Source: Albugo candida
Taxonomy: Eukaryota; Oomycota; Peronosporomycetes; Albuginales; Albuginaceae
Assembly: GCA_905220665.1 (NCBI GenBank)
Contig: CAJNAR010000174.1
Coordinates: 1-64,000 of the forward strand
Length of the DNA: 64,000 bases
Direction: 5' to 3'
Under the pieces are notes generated by a model. It made no database searches. It was not told the DNA's origin and worked only from the letters and a program-made list of their open reading frames with translations. Below are positions 10,511-23,458 of this stretch, piece after piece. The translations under genes were made by a program, and so were the position numbers. The first letter of the stretch is position 1. Each line of letters begins with the position of its first letter.

Positions 10511-12864
10511 GTAGCACCCTTATTGACAGTTTCCTGCAAAACTAATATTATTCTTCGAAACATAATACTATCCTGCGAAACCTAATATTCGACAGAATAG
10601 TTAAGGCTGCCAAATTTTCTCCAACCCTAGGAAAATGCCAAAATTCAGACGACTTAGCACCGCTACTGCTCCATGAAAGGAATACGACTTAATACTGTTG
10701 ATAAATTTACATAATTGATCCGGTTTATCTGTAAATCTTCAAGTATTGAAATGGGTTCGAGTACTTCTGTTTAATCACACGCAACAAACGGATTTACGAC
10801 CATCCTGGCACTGTGAGCAATGATACTTCATTAAGCAAACCATCATCGTTACAGCTGATAACAAGTGCGTCGCCTCACGACCGACAAGCACAAGTACTTT
10901 CTTGAAACGAGCTTGATTTACTATGGTAACTCTTCTTTTTGAGTCGAAAGTAATACCATTTGTCATCAGATCCGAGTGGGTCCCGCTTGAGGGCGTGCCT
11001 TATGCGTTTATAAATCACGCTTTCCAAATGATTAGATTGTAGCAGCCTTCTTGTGACTACTTTCGACCTCCAAGCTTGGTTTCTCATTCTCAAGGTTTGT
11101 GCAATGACAACAAAACGAATTGAACTAAGTGGAATGTATATCGATAAAGCCAACTCAAACGCTTTCCTTCAAATCTATTCGTGAAGACTCGACCAGCGAA
11201 TAATCAATCGATGAGGTAATTCGAGAATCAATGCACCTCTTTGACACTCGTAGAGCAATTTTGCGTTTGTCTCGTGTGTTTCGTAACATTCCGTCTTGCC
11301 ATCATACCAGAATGCCTTAAAAGCCTTGTCGTCACTCTTCGTACACTTGTAGTGAACGAATGACCACAATTCCACGAAAAGACGGTATCACCAATATTGT
11401 GCTCCTAATGGATGCAGCACATTTATCTGATATGAGAATAACACTGCTGAGCACTCAATGAGCATGAATACACGTAACCGGATGATCGTTAAAGGCTATG
11501 CGCGTCTAGTCTGGTGTTATTTGATGGACTTTCCAGGACACTGTTTCGATGCTAAAAGCTAGCTAAGAAACGCCCATGTAGCGTCCAGAGAAGGCACTAC
11601 TTTGCATTGTTCGAGTAACTCATATCCATACAACTGGTATAACTGCTCTGACTTTATTCTTAGTAGATCGAGAGAATCAATAAAAATGTTATCTACCTCA
11701 TTGATAGGTGACCAGGTCCGTCATCAATCAGGCTATTCAAGTTTCAATCAGCAGCGCCTTCAAGCGAAATAAGCTTATGCCATGCTGGTGCGTACAGGTA
11801 TCTTGTGGCCATCGTTGCGTACAGTTCCAGGATGGATGATGGTAAAGATGTGTTTCATACAAACTGTCATGAAGCAATCGAGCTACAAAAATGCCTACTT
11901 TAAAAGGAACGACATTTGCACGCTACTTAGTTACATCTTAGTGCATTGCATGTCAGACAGACTGAAAGAGTTTCATGGTTTGTTGTGTACAATCAAGTCA
12001 ACCACTTGCTACAAAGACCCTTGCGAAATTGCAAATTCACGCAAAGGTCTTCCGGGATCCATCAGGTCGCTCACCAATCAGAATGTGCTTGTGATAATTA
12101 CAATACTCATTAGATTCTGTGCTGCCTGGTCTACAATAAAGATTCTTAGAGCTCTAGTCAAAAGTCTGTCCGGTTTTGATGCTTTTTTCAAGTTTGTATG
12201 GCTTTATTACAGGTCGTACTGCCGATACATATACCCCTCGCATTTATATATTGCTGCCGGCCACAGAAGCATTTTATGATGTCGACCACTTTTGCATGCA
12301 TTTGTGCAGTGTCAATCGGAAGCATAAAAGGCAAATCGTAACAGAAATAAAATACAGTAAGGATCTTATTTGAAAGTTCACAGAACACGTGGATTGATAC
12401 ACCAAGTCATCTTTTGTTTAAGTAGTACCAGATGGAAACATCGAATAACGTTCAGTAGCTAATAACTTTTGATAACATATGTTTATTGAGCAGCTCCCGT
12501 TCTGTCCTATTATCACTATTTTCGCTATCGAGCCCACAAAAAGTCATTTACGTGCTTGCTCGACTATCATATCGAACCAAAAAACATCCTGTATTCAGAC
12601 TCCTTTACATGTTATACGACTATTCATTCGTACTAGGACGTAAGGTTGCACGCATTCGGAGTGATTATTCCTTTGAACAGTAAAGCTTTCGTCAGGTATC
12701 GTGTGATGCGTCGTGTGGTCATTTGAAGAGCAAAAAGAACAATAAATCGGGAGGTACCATTCTGATGAGCTGATTTGCATTAATTAGAAGTAAACTATAC
12801 GATATCAGCGTATTTTTTGAGTGTACGTTCGCCTCATCGACTCAATTCATTTCTAAATTTCCAA

Positions 12865-14079
12865 ATGGAATTGACAAACTGATTTCTTCGACTTTATGGC
12901 GCGCTTCTTTGTGTTTTGCTCGTGGCACGCATCGATGCATCTTCCTCGCTCGTAGGGAAAGCGGACAACGAATTGGTGGATGCGATCCGCCAAGTGAGGA
13001 TGTATAAAGATAAAGACAAGTGTATGGCCCTATTCGACTTTGATGGATCTTTGACATATGGTTCGCTTGGAAGTGCACTTTTATACTATCAGATTGACCA
13101 GATGAAATTCGGTTTTACACCGATGAAGTTTCGTGCAGCATTTTACTTCTCGCCCGATGATACAAAGACGTGCTTTGCAATGAATTAGCTGGCTCTTGAT
13201 CAGAACAAATTTGCAATCCCTACTACGAATCTCTTTCGCGCTCTGCAAACGCAGTATACCTTGTTGTATGATAAGATGTATGGAGAGGAGAAAAAGTCGT
13301 TGAGAGATGTGAAAGATGAGGCTGAGTACAAACGATTCAGGCTAATTCAGTGGAATGGTACGACGTGAGAAAGGAAGTACACCGCTAACAAAATACCAAT
13401 CAAGTAGATGGTGAATGTATTTGGATATGAATACCGTCAAAGAGATTTTAATTGAAGTGGCTACATATGAAGCTGATAAAATGCCTGACGTGGATGGTAT
13501 GTTCAACATTGATGGTCAATCTGCACGAGTTGATTATAAGTTTGATTTCAAAATTCAGACAAGAATGCTCGATCTGATCAAAATTCTCAATAGAGAAACA
13601 CTCATACAGTCATTATGACCGGAGCTGAGAACACTATGATGTCATATTACAATGATCAAGTAATTCATGCTAACTCTGTGTATGGCACGCAATACACGGA
13701 GCATGAAGCTCAAGTCTCTTCCCAAACAGGGTCAAATCTAAGTGCAGTGTATCACTAGACATCATCGCAAACAGATACGCCTGAACTGAGTCCACCTACT
13801 TTCTTAGGATATGGCAAACCGGGCACTATATTTCCAGTAGTATACGGAAAAGATTAGATACTCAAGCAGATTATGGAGATGCGTGGATCCGAACCGTGCA
13901 TTGTCTTTGCAGACTCGGTATCAGATTATGGCTTGGTCCAACATATGAAGAGAGGCGTGATTGTTGTTGTTCAAAGCTCGGAAAAGGAGAAGCTGCACGA
14001 GAAAATCATGCGTGATCATATTGCAGTGGAAGAACACCATGTGAGGGTTTTCAAGCAGCTTGTCCATAGCACGAATTAG
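12865..14079 (+). pseudogene. Secreted HAD-like gene, unit I copy, broken
   Basis: This is a paralogue of the intact gene at 53251-54492. The ATG at 12865 is followed by TGA at codon 6 (12880-12882), where the intact copy has TGC. A second in-frame TAG lies at 13186-13188. A deletion and frameshift lie near 13345, where the YHQQF segment is missing. Further single-base breaks occur at about 13610, 13755 and 13855. Notably it keeps HAD motif I as LFDFDGSLT (DxDxS), which every intact relative in the window has lost. It also keeps VIMTGAEN (motif II region, split by a shift) and CIVFADSVSDYG (motif IV region). It was probably active when the unit was duplicated. It ends at TAG 14077-14079. Confidence 0.9.
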
Positions 14080-14279
14080 ATTGATCGAATGTTTCATTTT
14101 CATGGAGATACGCGCATCACTACCTCAGTCGAGCAATAGCTCAGCTGAATCATTTTTCTTTGTGTCATTTGCGATCCTCCTTTGTCAATACCGAATCAAG
14201 CTTCATCTTCTGTAGGACTTCTCAGATATCCTTTGTTGTGAGCAACGCAACGTCGCTAAATCAAGATCAGTTTCTACTC

Positions 14280-14751
14280 TGACAATTCTTTTAGGCGATG
14301 AACAATGTTGTAGACATGTTTCTGCTTGCTTTTACAGCGGAAAAAATCGTCTTTACAATGCGATCGAGAGTAGTCATACGATTCAGCGATCCCTATTCCA
14401 ATTTAATGTGATATCATCTGAATGGTTGAGGCTGCTTTCTTTCTCTATTGCTTGTAACTGATGAATTTGATCGTATAAGGCTTTAGCTCTATCAGATGAT
14501 AAAGGCGCCTCTTGTTTCTGGATCATACACGAGCTGTACAAGTGGGAGGGATCTATTTTTCTCGTACACATTTGCTGGATCAACATGATGTAGCAAAAAA
14601 AAATCTGTAAACGCTTCCATTGACATGTAGTACAAGCCAGACTTCGATTTAATAAATTCTGATGCTGACACTTCTTGTGAAACCATAAAAAGCTTCCATC
14701 CAATGACTTTCGAGTCAAATAGGATAAAAGAGCCACACAAGCACGTGACAC
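14280..14751 (-). pseudogene. Small unknown gene relic, unit I
   Basis: On the minus strand, overlapping frames at 14740-14492 and 14751-14383 can be matched piece by piece to 31748-31245 in unit II. Shared landmarks are VSASxFIxxKSGLYYMSxEA, LHHV, SLPLV, YSSCxxQKQExPLS, IHxLQAIE and LNWN. Two degraded copies keeping similar peptides in the same order suggests a real protein of about 160-170 residues now broken by shifts. I do not recognise the family. In unit III the equivalent place (about 54600-55000) is more degraded. It lies just downstream of, and facing, the HAD gene. Confidence 0.45.
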
Positions 14752-16380
14752 ATAAGATATTTAGACGCCGTCGTTTTCTTATCTGATTCTGTATGTAAAG
14801 CCTTAGACTTGTTATGTAGCACAGAGGCGTTCTCTATGTCACAAAACAAAATTCCAGACACGATACATATTTATGCTTGTTGCACAGACTCATAAATATT
14901 TGTGCTTGATATCTCTCATATTACAGTCGCACTCCTCGATTTACGCATTCAGAGAGAACGGCAAGACTTGTCGGATTTTGCATGAGAAGTTGCAGAATGC
15001 AGCAGCTTATTAGTCGTTGCGCACAATCATTATTATAGAACGAAAAGTCAATTTTGTATTGCATATTTTGATGGTGTATAAATGCGACTATAGTAAAAGG
15101 CTTCTGATAGAGCCTGTGTAGTGAGATCACATAATTCTGAAGACGCAGGTAGGAATTTATAAGTGCGATTGAATCAATCTTCCGATGAAAAAAGACATTT
15201 ATTAGGAGCGGCAAAGAACAGTATTGAATTTCTCAATCTGTTTGGTCGAGTATGTATTTGAACATCCAAATTTGAGCCTTTGTCGTCTGGTTCTAGAAAC
15301 GTCATTCAATGGTGTTATGCCAATCTCAAACTACAACTTCTCGAAGCGATCACAGGATTTTTAATGAGCTCGACATCTTCTTACCTCTTCCTGCGATTGC
15401 TCAGGCCTCACATTCAATGCCGAAGTTGATGTGCTGAAGTCAGATTAAGTCAAAGAATGAGAACTGCAACAAATTTAGCTCTTTGATCCCTTCGACATAT
15501 ATCTCATGTAGGCCTACTGTCGCGTGTTCTAATTGCGAATTAATAAAACTGCGATGGGATTGTAATAGCGTTTGTACGGTCTCATGACACCAAAGCGCTC
15601 AAAACTGAGAGAGGGAGTGATTTATTGATACTCAATATCGCATATGATAGCTCATATCAGTTTGTGGCACTTTCTGTGAGACTAATCGGGGTAGTCTCTG
15701 AATACAGGTTGAATGTGAAACGCGCAATCTATAGCGACAAATGAAGCGCATATTCGAGCACTTAGTGATTCTGTATAACCTGATAAAGTCGAAAATCAAT
15801 AAGAATCGATTATAATAGACTTGATGCTTCGAAAATGTACATGTTTTGTTATGTTGGCAACATCATATAAATTTTACCTGTAAAGCATAAAATTGCCCAT
15901 GTTCTGCAATCTCTTTTGACAAATCGACTTCTTATAAATGCAAAGGCTGGCTTAGATAGTAGACACACATACATTCGTATGCCGCAATCGTATAACCTAA
16001 TGAGCAGTCAAATTTATGCACGTGATCAATGAAAGTAGCACACTTGAAGCATGATATACACTTTTGACCTTTTCTTTTATGTAGACCTACAATATCATCC
16101 TGGTTGTACTGCATATGTTGAGTCATTCAGGGACAAGGGTATCTAATATACATGCCATGGGACCCAAATTTCTGCTGCCACAGGTTACCATGCTACCAGA
16201 CCGACGTGTATGAATCACAGGTTCTAAAAGTAGTTTTTTATCTAGCGGCAGAGCAGCTTAGCCTTTCCTATCAGGTCAGCAATATTCATTCTAAAGGAAG
16301 CGCTCCAAATGAGCGCCATGCACTGAAGAATCAAAAGTGTTGCTGGAAAAAGAAAGTGCAGCAAGGTACATGCTAGCTAA

Positions 16381-16659
16381 GGGGTCTTCGAATAAACGCT
16401 ACAAGGGCTAACCATGTATCGGTGAGCTTTCTAGATTGAGTACGGACTAATCTAACATCGTGCTCAATGCACTGAATCCAGTCATTGTAAAATATGGCTA
16501 AAAATTAGTGGTGAACGTCGCAAATTGGGAAGAGTGAGTGCTATGCAGACGTGTCTAAACAAAGACAAATGAACAAGAACTGCAGTAATTGTTGTTGATG
16601 ATGCAATTTGCACAGGTCATATCGATTTTTGATTGTAATTAATCATAAGATAGTTGAGA
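16381..16659. other. Unassigned stretch before the old LINE
   Basis: This lies between the end of recognisable S1 similarity and the first convincing LINE match (GAGCTATTACTCTCCAACAC at 16693). It probably contains decayed LINE 5' sequence, but I cannot align it. Confidence 0.4.
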
Positions 16660-18489
16660 ATGAAATCAAGACTAAGAAAAGTGCTTTGCATGAGCTATTA
16701 CTCTCCAACACTTTCGAAGCGAAGTCAGAACATTCCGTGTTTGGTGATTCTAACAAATCACTCGATCCATCTTGATACGTGACTTTTGGATTGAATTTCG
16801 CAGTCAAGTGTGGCAACCGCTCGGCTAATCCAATATATGACTGAAAAAGAATTCACAGGATCATTACCGCGCAAGAATTGACAAAATTACATACTCATGT
16901 CGGCAAAGATACAACATCTCTTTTAGTGACATGTAGGATATCATCTTGCAAAATAAGTAACTTTTGCAAATCCAACTGAATCTCCGGGACGAGGATATTA
17001 GAAATGTCATAAGAATATTTGAACATCTTCAAGTTGTCTAAGCAATCAAATTGCAAGCGATTTTGGTGCGTAAGAAGTTGCGGACAGCTTCGAAGCCCGG
17101 AAACACTGGGAAAGTTGTAAGACGAAAATCAAAAACAGCTCTATGGAATCCAGGAAAAGATTTCACAAGATAGCCTACGTGATATTGATTATATCAAGAG
17201 TGTTTTGATAGCCCCAGCATCTCGAAATCGCACTCCAGACACCGATCAGTCGCGGCATTCTTTCGAATCGAGTCTCGAACAATTCAGAGTTTTGGTTGAA
17301 AACAATGCAAAATATAACCAAGATGAGAGTTTCGATCGTCACGTGAAGCATATGGAGAACGCTTCCGAGTATTTGTTCGCTCTTCAAATAGTTCTTTTCG
17401 TCGTTTACCGATTGAGAATGGGACCAAAAATTGTGGCACCGTGACATCGAACCCGAGGGACATTATTGACAAACTCAGAGATCATTGAGGTGTCGTCATG
17501 GGCTCTATCTATAGCTCCGAGACCGACTCAAGTTTCGCTTTCGTCAGAGGAGCAAGACCGTGTCTTAAATCGCTTGAATACGACCAAGATGGTGGAAGCG
17601 ATCAAGAACATGCGAAGGTGTTCCTCTACAGTTATGGATGGACTATCAGCTGCATTTTATCACCTTTATATGGAAACTTTTGGCGAGTGTCTGAAGATCG
17701 TGTTCGAATATCAGCCCGAAACAGGTACCTTATTTCGATCATAACATCACTCGGCAGTTACCTTATTATATACAAAATAGGATTACGAGAACACTGGCAG
17801 CTATCGCCAATCACACTACTCTACGTTGATGTAGAAGTATTTTTTAGAATTATTGGCGTATCGATTGCAATGGTTTTTGCCGGAATTGATCCATCAAGAT
17901 CAAAAATCATTGGTACGAGGACGGTCATTGCATCACCACATGTGACATCTCACCGACATGTAGGGGCCTTTCTTGACTTCGAGAAAGCTTATGATCGAGT
18001 CAATTGGACGTACACGTTTCGCGTTTTGGAAAAATGGGCGCTGGAAAAAACTTTATCGACTGGATCGTCTTTCGTGAAACCGTTCATTGAGAAGTGAATC
18101 AAGGCAATCCGCAGCCATCTGATGACGATCGAGCCTCTGGCAGAATCATTTCGTCAACATGAAGAACATGGAATTTGGATCAATAGAACAACTGTCGCCA
18201 CTAATTTATTTGCGGACGAGTTGACATTGCTTTTAGAAACACCACATGGTGTTTTGACGCAGCTCTAACTCGCTCATGTTTACTGCGATGGATCTGGTGC
18301 GAAAGTCAACTCAAGCAAATAATCCTTGCTCTCGTCAAATCGAACCATACCGTGTACATGTATTCCCAATTTGATTATACTATGTCCAGAGGATTCGGTG
18401 AAGCATTTGGATATTACGTTCGGCCAGACACCGACTCATTCTAGGCTTTTTTCGACTGTCGAAATAAGTTTGTATGATGGGTTTGGTGT

Positions 18490-18660
18490 ATGTTTTTTAA
18501 GGTAGATATAAAACTAAAACTCATTTCAAAACGACATTTACTGTCTACTCATAATCTTACGTTTCCTATGACTCTCTTGCGCACTCAGCCAACAGTCGCT
18601 TCGCTTATGAGCGTCAATGTACTCCAGCAATCACCGTGTTCCAAGAGTCGCGTCGGTTCA
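18490..18660 (-). repeat. Copia LTR, left copy (3' LTR of the element)
   Basis: It is shared with 23275-23458 over GGTAGATATAAAACTAAAAC through CCAAGAGTCGCxTCGxTTCAA. Its outer edge is shortened: TGTTTTTT replaces the TGCTTCGTAGATCGCCCG seen in the right copy. Confidence 0.8.
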
Positions 18661-18689
18661 ACAATCCTTCCCGGGATGTTTTCACACTG

Positions 18690-21600
18690 GACACATTAGT
18701 TCGCGTAGTTCGCGTAGCCGCCAATGTCTTGGTGACCACGTCAGCCCGCATCATTTTAGACTCACAATACACCACGTTGATTACTCCCTTCTTGTTGTAA
18801 TCCTTAACGAAGTTGTGCTTTACCGCGTTCTGCTTCGCTCTTCCCGAGCTGTCCTCGCCGGTGATCTGTTTAATCGCCATCTTGTTGTCGACGTGAACTA
18901 TCATTGGAGCTTCCACTTTGATTTTAATCTCATCGAGTAGATCACACATTCCGAGTAGCTCACTCGTCACCAGCGAAGACTCAACAGACTTTTCCTCCAT
19001 TGTAGATAGAGCCACGTTTGCTTGTTTCTTGCAGATCCACCACACTATGATCCCGTTCATACACACCACTACACCACTAACAGACTCGCGATATTTACAA
19101 TCCTTTGCATAATCGGTCACTATAGCCTTGTAATGGCACTTGTCCACTTTTTAAATTGTCATCATCATCCTTCATCCGGAATGATAAATACTTCGTTCCT
19201 TTCAGATACTTAACGATCCGCTTAGCCCATCACCCATCGCATTCGCGTGGCATATGTGCCCGTCGGCTGGCTCGACGCACGGCAAACGCGATGCCAGGTC
19301 TCGTACAGCGCGCAATCCACAGCAGGTTCCCGATCAACGACTATAATGTGAATATTGTCGGTTTCTCTATCATTCCACCGCTTCCTCCAAGTAGGAACTC
19401 GCCTTCGCCTCCACTGTCTTGATCATCTCCGACCGGTGCTCATGCTGGATTTGACAGCTCAAGTCCAGTAGGAACGATCATTTGTTGAATGCATTGCTCT
19501 TTCTCTGGTGAGTACCTATTTCGAGTGTCGTACGTCACTCCCATGCCTAGAAACTTTGTCACCATTCCGAGGTCCATCCCTTCTAGCACGTGCATGTCCT
19601 TAGAGAATTGATCGAGCATGGTCACCTTCGCTCCCGTCACCAAAGATCATCCACATACACACCCACTATCGTGGTCTCGGAATCACCCCTTTTGCAGTAC
19701 AGACAGCTGTCGGTGTAACACTGCACTGTGCGAAGCCCAATTTCTCGAGAGTTTTGTGTAGGAGCTCGGCCCAGAGCGTCCAGCTTGCTTTAGACCGTAT
19801 ATGATCTTCTTCAGTTTCAATGCTACGTTGCTTCAGACACTCTAAACTTGGTCCCTTCCAAAACCATGCATTGCGGGGGATGCAAGAGTATATCCAAATC
19901 TTCCTCCTTCTAAGCCTTCACGTATGCGTTAGGAACAACTCTTGTCGCGTGGGGACTCGCCACAACCTTACAAGCGCTAGAACTATCTTTGCCGTCGTCA
20001 TGTTCATCACTGCAGTGAATGTCATTTTGTAATTAACACCATGGTTGATAAAAGGCTTTTTATAAAAAAATTCCTATTTTTTTACTAAACTTTTTGGGTT
20101 TTAAACGAAATTTAGGAAAATTTAATTTGAAAAATATTTTTATAAAAGATTGTTTGTTTCCACAGGTGACCAGCCTCAACTTGTATCTCTCAGCGTGTCT
20201 TCAGCGTGACGCTTGGTTTTATACGCCCACTTTGAGTGTGACATCTATTGTCCTGCAAGCTTTGGAACAACTCCCCAGGTGTTATTTGCCTCCAGCGACT
20301 CAATCTCGACAGACATTGCTCTCTGCCAATCGCCTGAGCGTGTTGACTGCATCGATTCTCGGTAGTTCTTGGGGTCTTTAGTCACGGTGACCATTGAAAC
20401 GGGGACATGCTTTGTGCCCATGTGTCTCGTTGTCATCCGTTCAACTGATTTTTCCTCCTGCTCAACTTCCTCGATGTTCTCAGTGGTACCGTCTACACGG
20501 CATTTCCTGCCTCCTAATCCCTTGTCTCGACTCCCACGTTTCTTCTTGCTCTTGCTTCCGCAGCACGGTTATTTCCACACAGCGTTTTCACAACCATTTG
20601 ATGTTGTCTCAGTCAGCTGCGCCTTCCGCTTGTCAGCTTCCTCGCGATTTGCGACCAATTGCTTTATTGTCGGGTTCTCTCGTCGAAGTTGTTTCTGGAG
20701 GTGGCGGTTCCCATCTTCATCTAGCGTCTCGACATTTTGTACGTGGTGTGTCGTAGTTACAACTTTTTCGGTCGGTATGTATACCGCATAGTCCTTCGTC
20801 TCGTCGTGCTTCCAATTATTAGGCTGACCTCCGCCCGAGGTTTTCAAGCTCTCTTTCCAGGGTTGAAATAGACATTGCACGGGCTTCCAAATACGACTAT
20901 GTCAGATATACTGGGAACTTCTCCTGTCAGCACTTTAAGTGGTGATATGCGCTTTGATTTCGCACTGCTTGGACTACGGTTGAGAACGTACGCTGCATAT
21001 TGGACGGCATCTCTCCAGAAGTACAAAGGCGGGCCACTCGCAAAAATCACGCATCTTGCCATATTCAGCACTGTGCGATGCATTCTCTCCGCTTTTCCAT
21101 TTGAAGCCTGGTTGTTGCCTTCACTCACTTGGCGCATCACTCCAGTAGAGTTGCAAACAGGTCAACACACTTGTACTCACCATCTCCATCGATACATAAC
21201 ACGTGCACCTTGCAGTTAGACATCCTTCGAAGTGAACCAAGAAGTGTTAGAACATCTTCGCAGCCTAATTCTTGGTCTTTGCCACGAACACTCGCCAGTA
21301 GTTAGATGCGTGGTCAATAAAGTTTACCATATAGCGGTTATTGTTCCTGTCTGCAGGCGTCATCGGTCCCTTGAGGTCGCTACAGATAACGCCTCCGATG
21401 CGTTCGATTGGAGATCCGCTGTCTTGTTTAGATTGAACGTTCTTTGAATGATTCCCTTGTGCGCAGGTGAGGCAATTTGGGCGGCTGCGATCAATCAACT
21501 CGACCCTGATGACGATGCGTCGGCCATCTTCTCGACGGTATCAAACGCGAGGTGGCCCAATCAGTTATGTGAATCCATCGGTGTACATTTGATTTTTATC

Positions 21601-23104
21601 ATAACTCTCGCTCTCCTGACCATTTCAGCGTAAAGCTGCATACACCACATCATTTCTGGCTGTCGATGTGAAAGGGGCCTCAAAATTTATCTTCGGGACA
21701 TTACTTTCCTTCACGACTTTGAACACTTTAGCTCCATCGCTATCCCGCTTAAGCCACCGTTTTCCGTCGCTGTATGATAACACCATTTCTTTCCAATTAA
21801 CAGTATGCGAGTAAGTTGTGCGCCAGGTGTTCCGAATAGTACACATTGCTGACAGTGACATCCCGTTGCTCACCATCAACACGCACCAGCATGTTGACAC
21901 TCCCCAACTTGTTGACCTTGATCATCTGGCCGTCGGCGACCTCGCACGAGTCGTAACAGTCTTCTGCATTCACTAATATTCCTGGGTCCATGGTCAGGTT
22001 TCGGCTTGCACCACTGTCTACTATCCATGTGCTCCTAAAAATCTCATCCTCTCGTCACGCTCATCGCGAACGCCGCGTGTGAAATACCAGCCCTTTTCTT
22101 GCGTTTTTTAGATGACCAATCTCGTTGCATTGGTAGCAACATTTCTGGCTTTTTGAAATCGCCGTGTTTGCAATCGCCCTGACGCCAGCATGACCTAATC
22201 CTCGGCCATTATTGAGATGTCGGGTCTCACTGTCTACACTCGCCAAATCTTCAAATGTGCTCGCGGAATCAGCTAGTTCCCATGCTTGCCGCAAATGATC
22301 TCCACGACGCCTATCAGACGAGTAAACATCGCGCGTCTCGTCTCTGGCGTCGCCCCTTCGCAGATATACTGCAGCACGAACCGATCGGGGAAATTTGCCG
22401 CTCCCGCTATAGCGATCAGATACTGGTACTGTTCAATCCAGGTGTTACTGGTCGGTTTCTTTTCTTGCATTAGTATCATCGCTTGACTGACAGTGATTTC
22501 CTTCTCATATACCTCAATCATCTTATTCATCAAGTGCTCCACGGTACACTCTTCTGCTGCCCAGCTAGCCTTCATTTTGTCGAAGTATTTTCTGGCTGAG
22601 CCATCCAGGTACCGGTGTAATGTCCCCAACTTGAATTTTTCAGGCCAATCACCCCACTGACGAGCTCTGCCGCAATTAGCTCGTCTAGAAACTGCTTAAC
22701 CTAATCCTTGAAGCTCGATCCTAGCCCCGGGTACTCTTCCATTCCCGTAAAACCATCCATTGGTAGCTTCATGTCCTTAATGCTTGGGATCATGTATCCA
22801 TAGTTATGTGGTGGATGAAATTCTTGCTCATCCGCCGGGCCGTGCAGTGGTGGAAATAAGAATTGTTCCGGGCCTCGACCCTACAGCGGTGGCGTCTTGA
22901 ACGATTATGAGTGGTTCACCGCTGCGATCCCGATCGCTTCTCCAGCGAGTCAGCTCTTGCTCTACTTCTCCGTACCGCCAAGAATTGATTGAATACGCTT
23001 CCTCCATTTGGCATGTAGACGTTGGAGTCAGTGATAGGCTGCTTGGACAGCTCGTTTATTTCCCGCACCAGGTCGTGGACCAAACTTCCGATGAGTCCTT
23101 CCAA
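18690..23104 (-). pseudogene. Copia gag-pol polyprotein, broken
   Basis: Reading right to left: gag N-terminus (23104-22916) and gag core (22629-22273) with WIEQYQYLIAIAGAANFP. A degraded CCHC knuckle CYQCNEIGHLKNARK follows near 22120. The protease active site VDSGASRNLT lies near 22010 and runs into 21991-21797. The integrase zinc region and core start are at 21498-21265 (LTCAQGNHS, SDLKGPMTPADRNNNRYM), and the integrase end is at 21140-20844 (NGKAERMHRTVLNMAR). RT begins at 20436-20245 (WQRAMSVEIESLEANNTW) and continues at 19643-19440 (LGMVTKFLGMGV). RNase H is at 19147-18690 (KKQANVALSTMEEKSVESS, VHVDNKMAIK). Frames change many times. No function remains. Confidence 0.88.
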
Positions 23105-23258
23105 TCTGTCAAATCGGTCGCGACCGTCTTCAGAGTCTCCATTATCGCTCTTTCGAGGAGGAATCGCGCCTTCGCTCGCTCCTCCTCTAACCTGAGATGT
23201 AGCCAGCTAGGCAGCATTGGTAGCGGCGTCGGCAGCGTGGTTGTCTTGTGGAGTCGTT

Positions 23259-23270
23259 GGGCTCATAACC
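23259..23270 (-). promoter_or_regulatory. Candidate copia primer-binding site (half-tRNA-Met type)
   Basis: Just inside the 5' LTR the minus strand reads GGTTATGAGCCC. This is complementary to the anticodon-arm sequence GGGCTCATAACC of a tRNA-Met. Drosophila copia is known to prime from an internal fragment of initiator tRNA-Met. The spacing of 4 nt from the LTR edge fits, but the tRNA of this organism is not in the window. Confidence 0.5.
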
Positions 23271-23274
23271 TATT

Positions 23275-23458
23275 GCTTCGTAGATCGCCCGTAAAGGTAG
23301 ATATAAAACTAAAACTTATTTCAAAACGACGTTTTATTGTATGCTCATGACCTTACGTTTCCTACGACTCTCTAGCGCACGCAGCCAACAGTCACCTTGC
23401 TTATGAGCAGTCAATGTACTCCAGTAATCATCGTGTTCCAAGAGTCGCTTCGTTTCAA
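23275..23458 (-). repeat. Copia LTR, right copy (5' LTR of the element)
   Basis: This copy of the LTR begins, on the plus strand, TGCTTCGTAGATCGCCCG and ends near TTCAAAA before LINE sequence resumes. Differences from the left LTR, for example ACGTTTTATTGTATGC against ACATTTACTGTCTACTC, show the insertion is not recent. Confidence 0.8.

Larger units (their letters stand above)
8202..10680 (+). mobile_element. TA-targeting DDE transposon, copy 1 (right end lost)
   Basis: The left terminus CGGTGCATGACACTT follows a TA at 8200-8201. It matches the terminus of the second copy at 45540-48022, which has TIRs and a TA duplication. The interior encodes a broken DDE transposase. The sequence TACTGCTCCATG at about 10655 still matches the 3' untranslated part of copy 2, but no right TIR follows. 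The element therefore appears cut off at about 10.68 kb, where the first duplicated block begins. TA insertion fits the Tc1/mariner-IS630 superfamily. The exact family is not settled. Confidence 0.72.
10681..16380. other. Duplicated block S1, unit I copy
   Basis: This block matches 50640-55640 (unit III) along its length and, from inside the HAD gene onward, 30050-32205 plus 39287-40415 (unit II). Landmarks are CATAAAAGGCAAAT near 12330/52765, the HAD gene, the small minus-strand relic, and the GACCGACGTGTATGAATC end at 16200/40380. The leftmost part (10.7-12.8 kb) holds only short conserved pieces, for example CGACCGACAAG at 10883 and 50988 and minus-strand RWSSLH at about 11200 and 51240. 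These may be the remains of a further gene, but no protein can be read. A 165-codon plus frame at 11782-12279 is not conserved in the other copy, so I do not call it a gene. Confidence 0.75.
18489..23458 (-). mobile_element. Ty1/copia retrotransposon inserted into the LINE
   Basis: This is a complete but dead copia element on the minus strand, about 5 kb, lying between two halves of a LINE ORF2. Both ends carry the same LTR of about 165-185 bp, recognisable by AAGGTAGATATAAAACTAAAACT at its left edge and TGTTCCAAGAGTCGC at its right edge. The order gag - zinc knuckle - protease - integrase - RT - RNase H is that of Ty1/copia. The target duplication is unclear: the LINE reads GTGTATGG, with GTGTA on the left and TATGG on the right, so only TA is clearly shared. 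Confidence 0.9.

Noticed and set aside
11782..12279. 165-codon plus-strand frame
   Set aside because: The matching region of unit III (about 51900-52740) does not keep the frame or the peptide, and no domain is seen.
20369..20791. Plus-strand frames of 120-140 codons in the copia element
   Set aside because: They lie opposite the copia pol pieces, whose protein motifs are clear on the minus strand.
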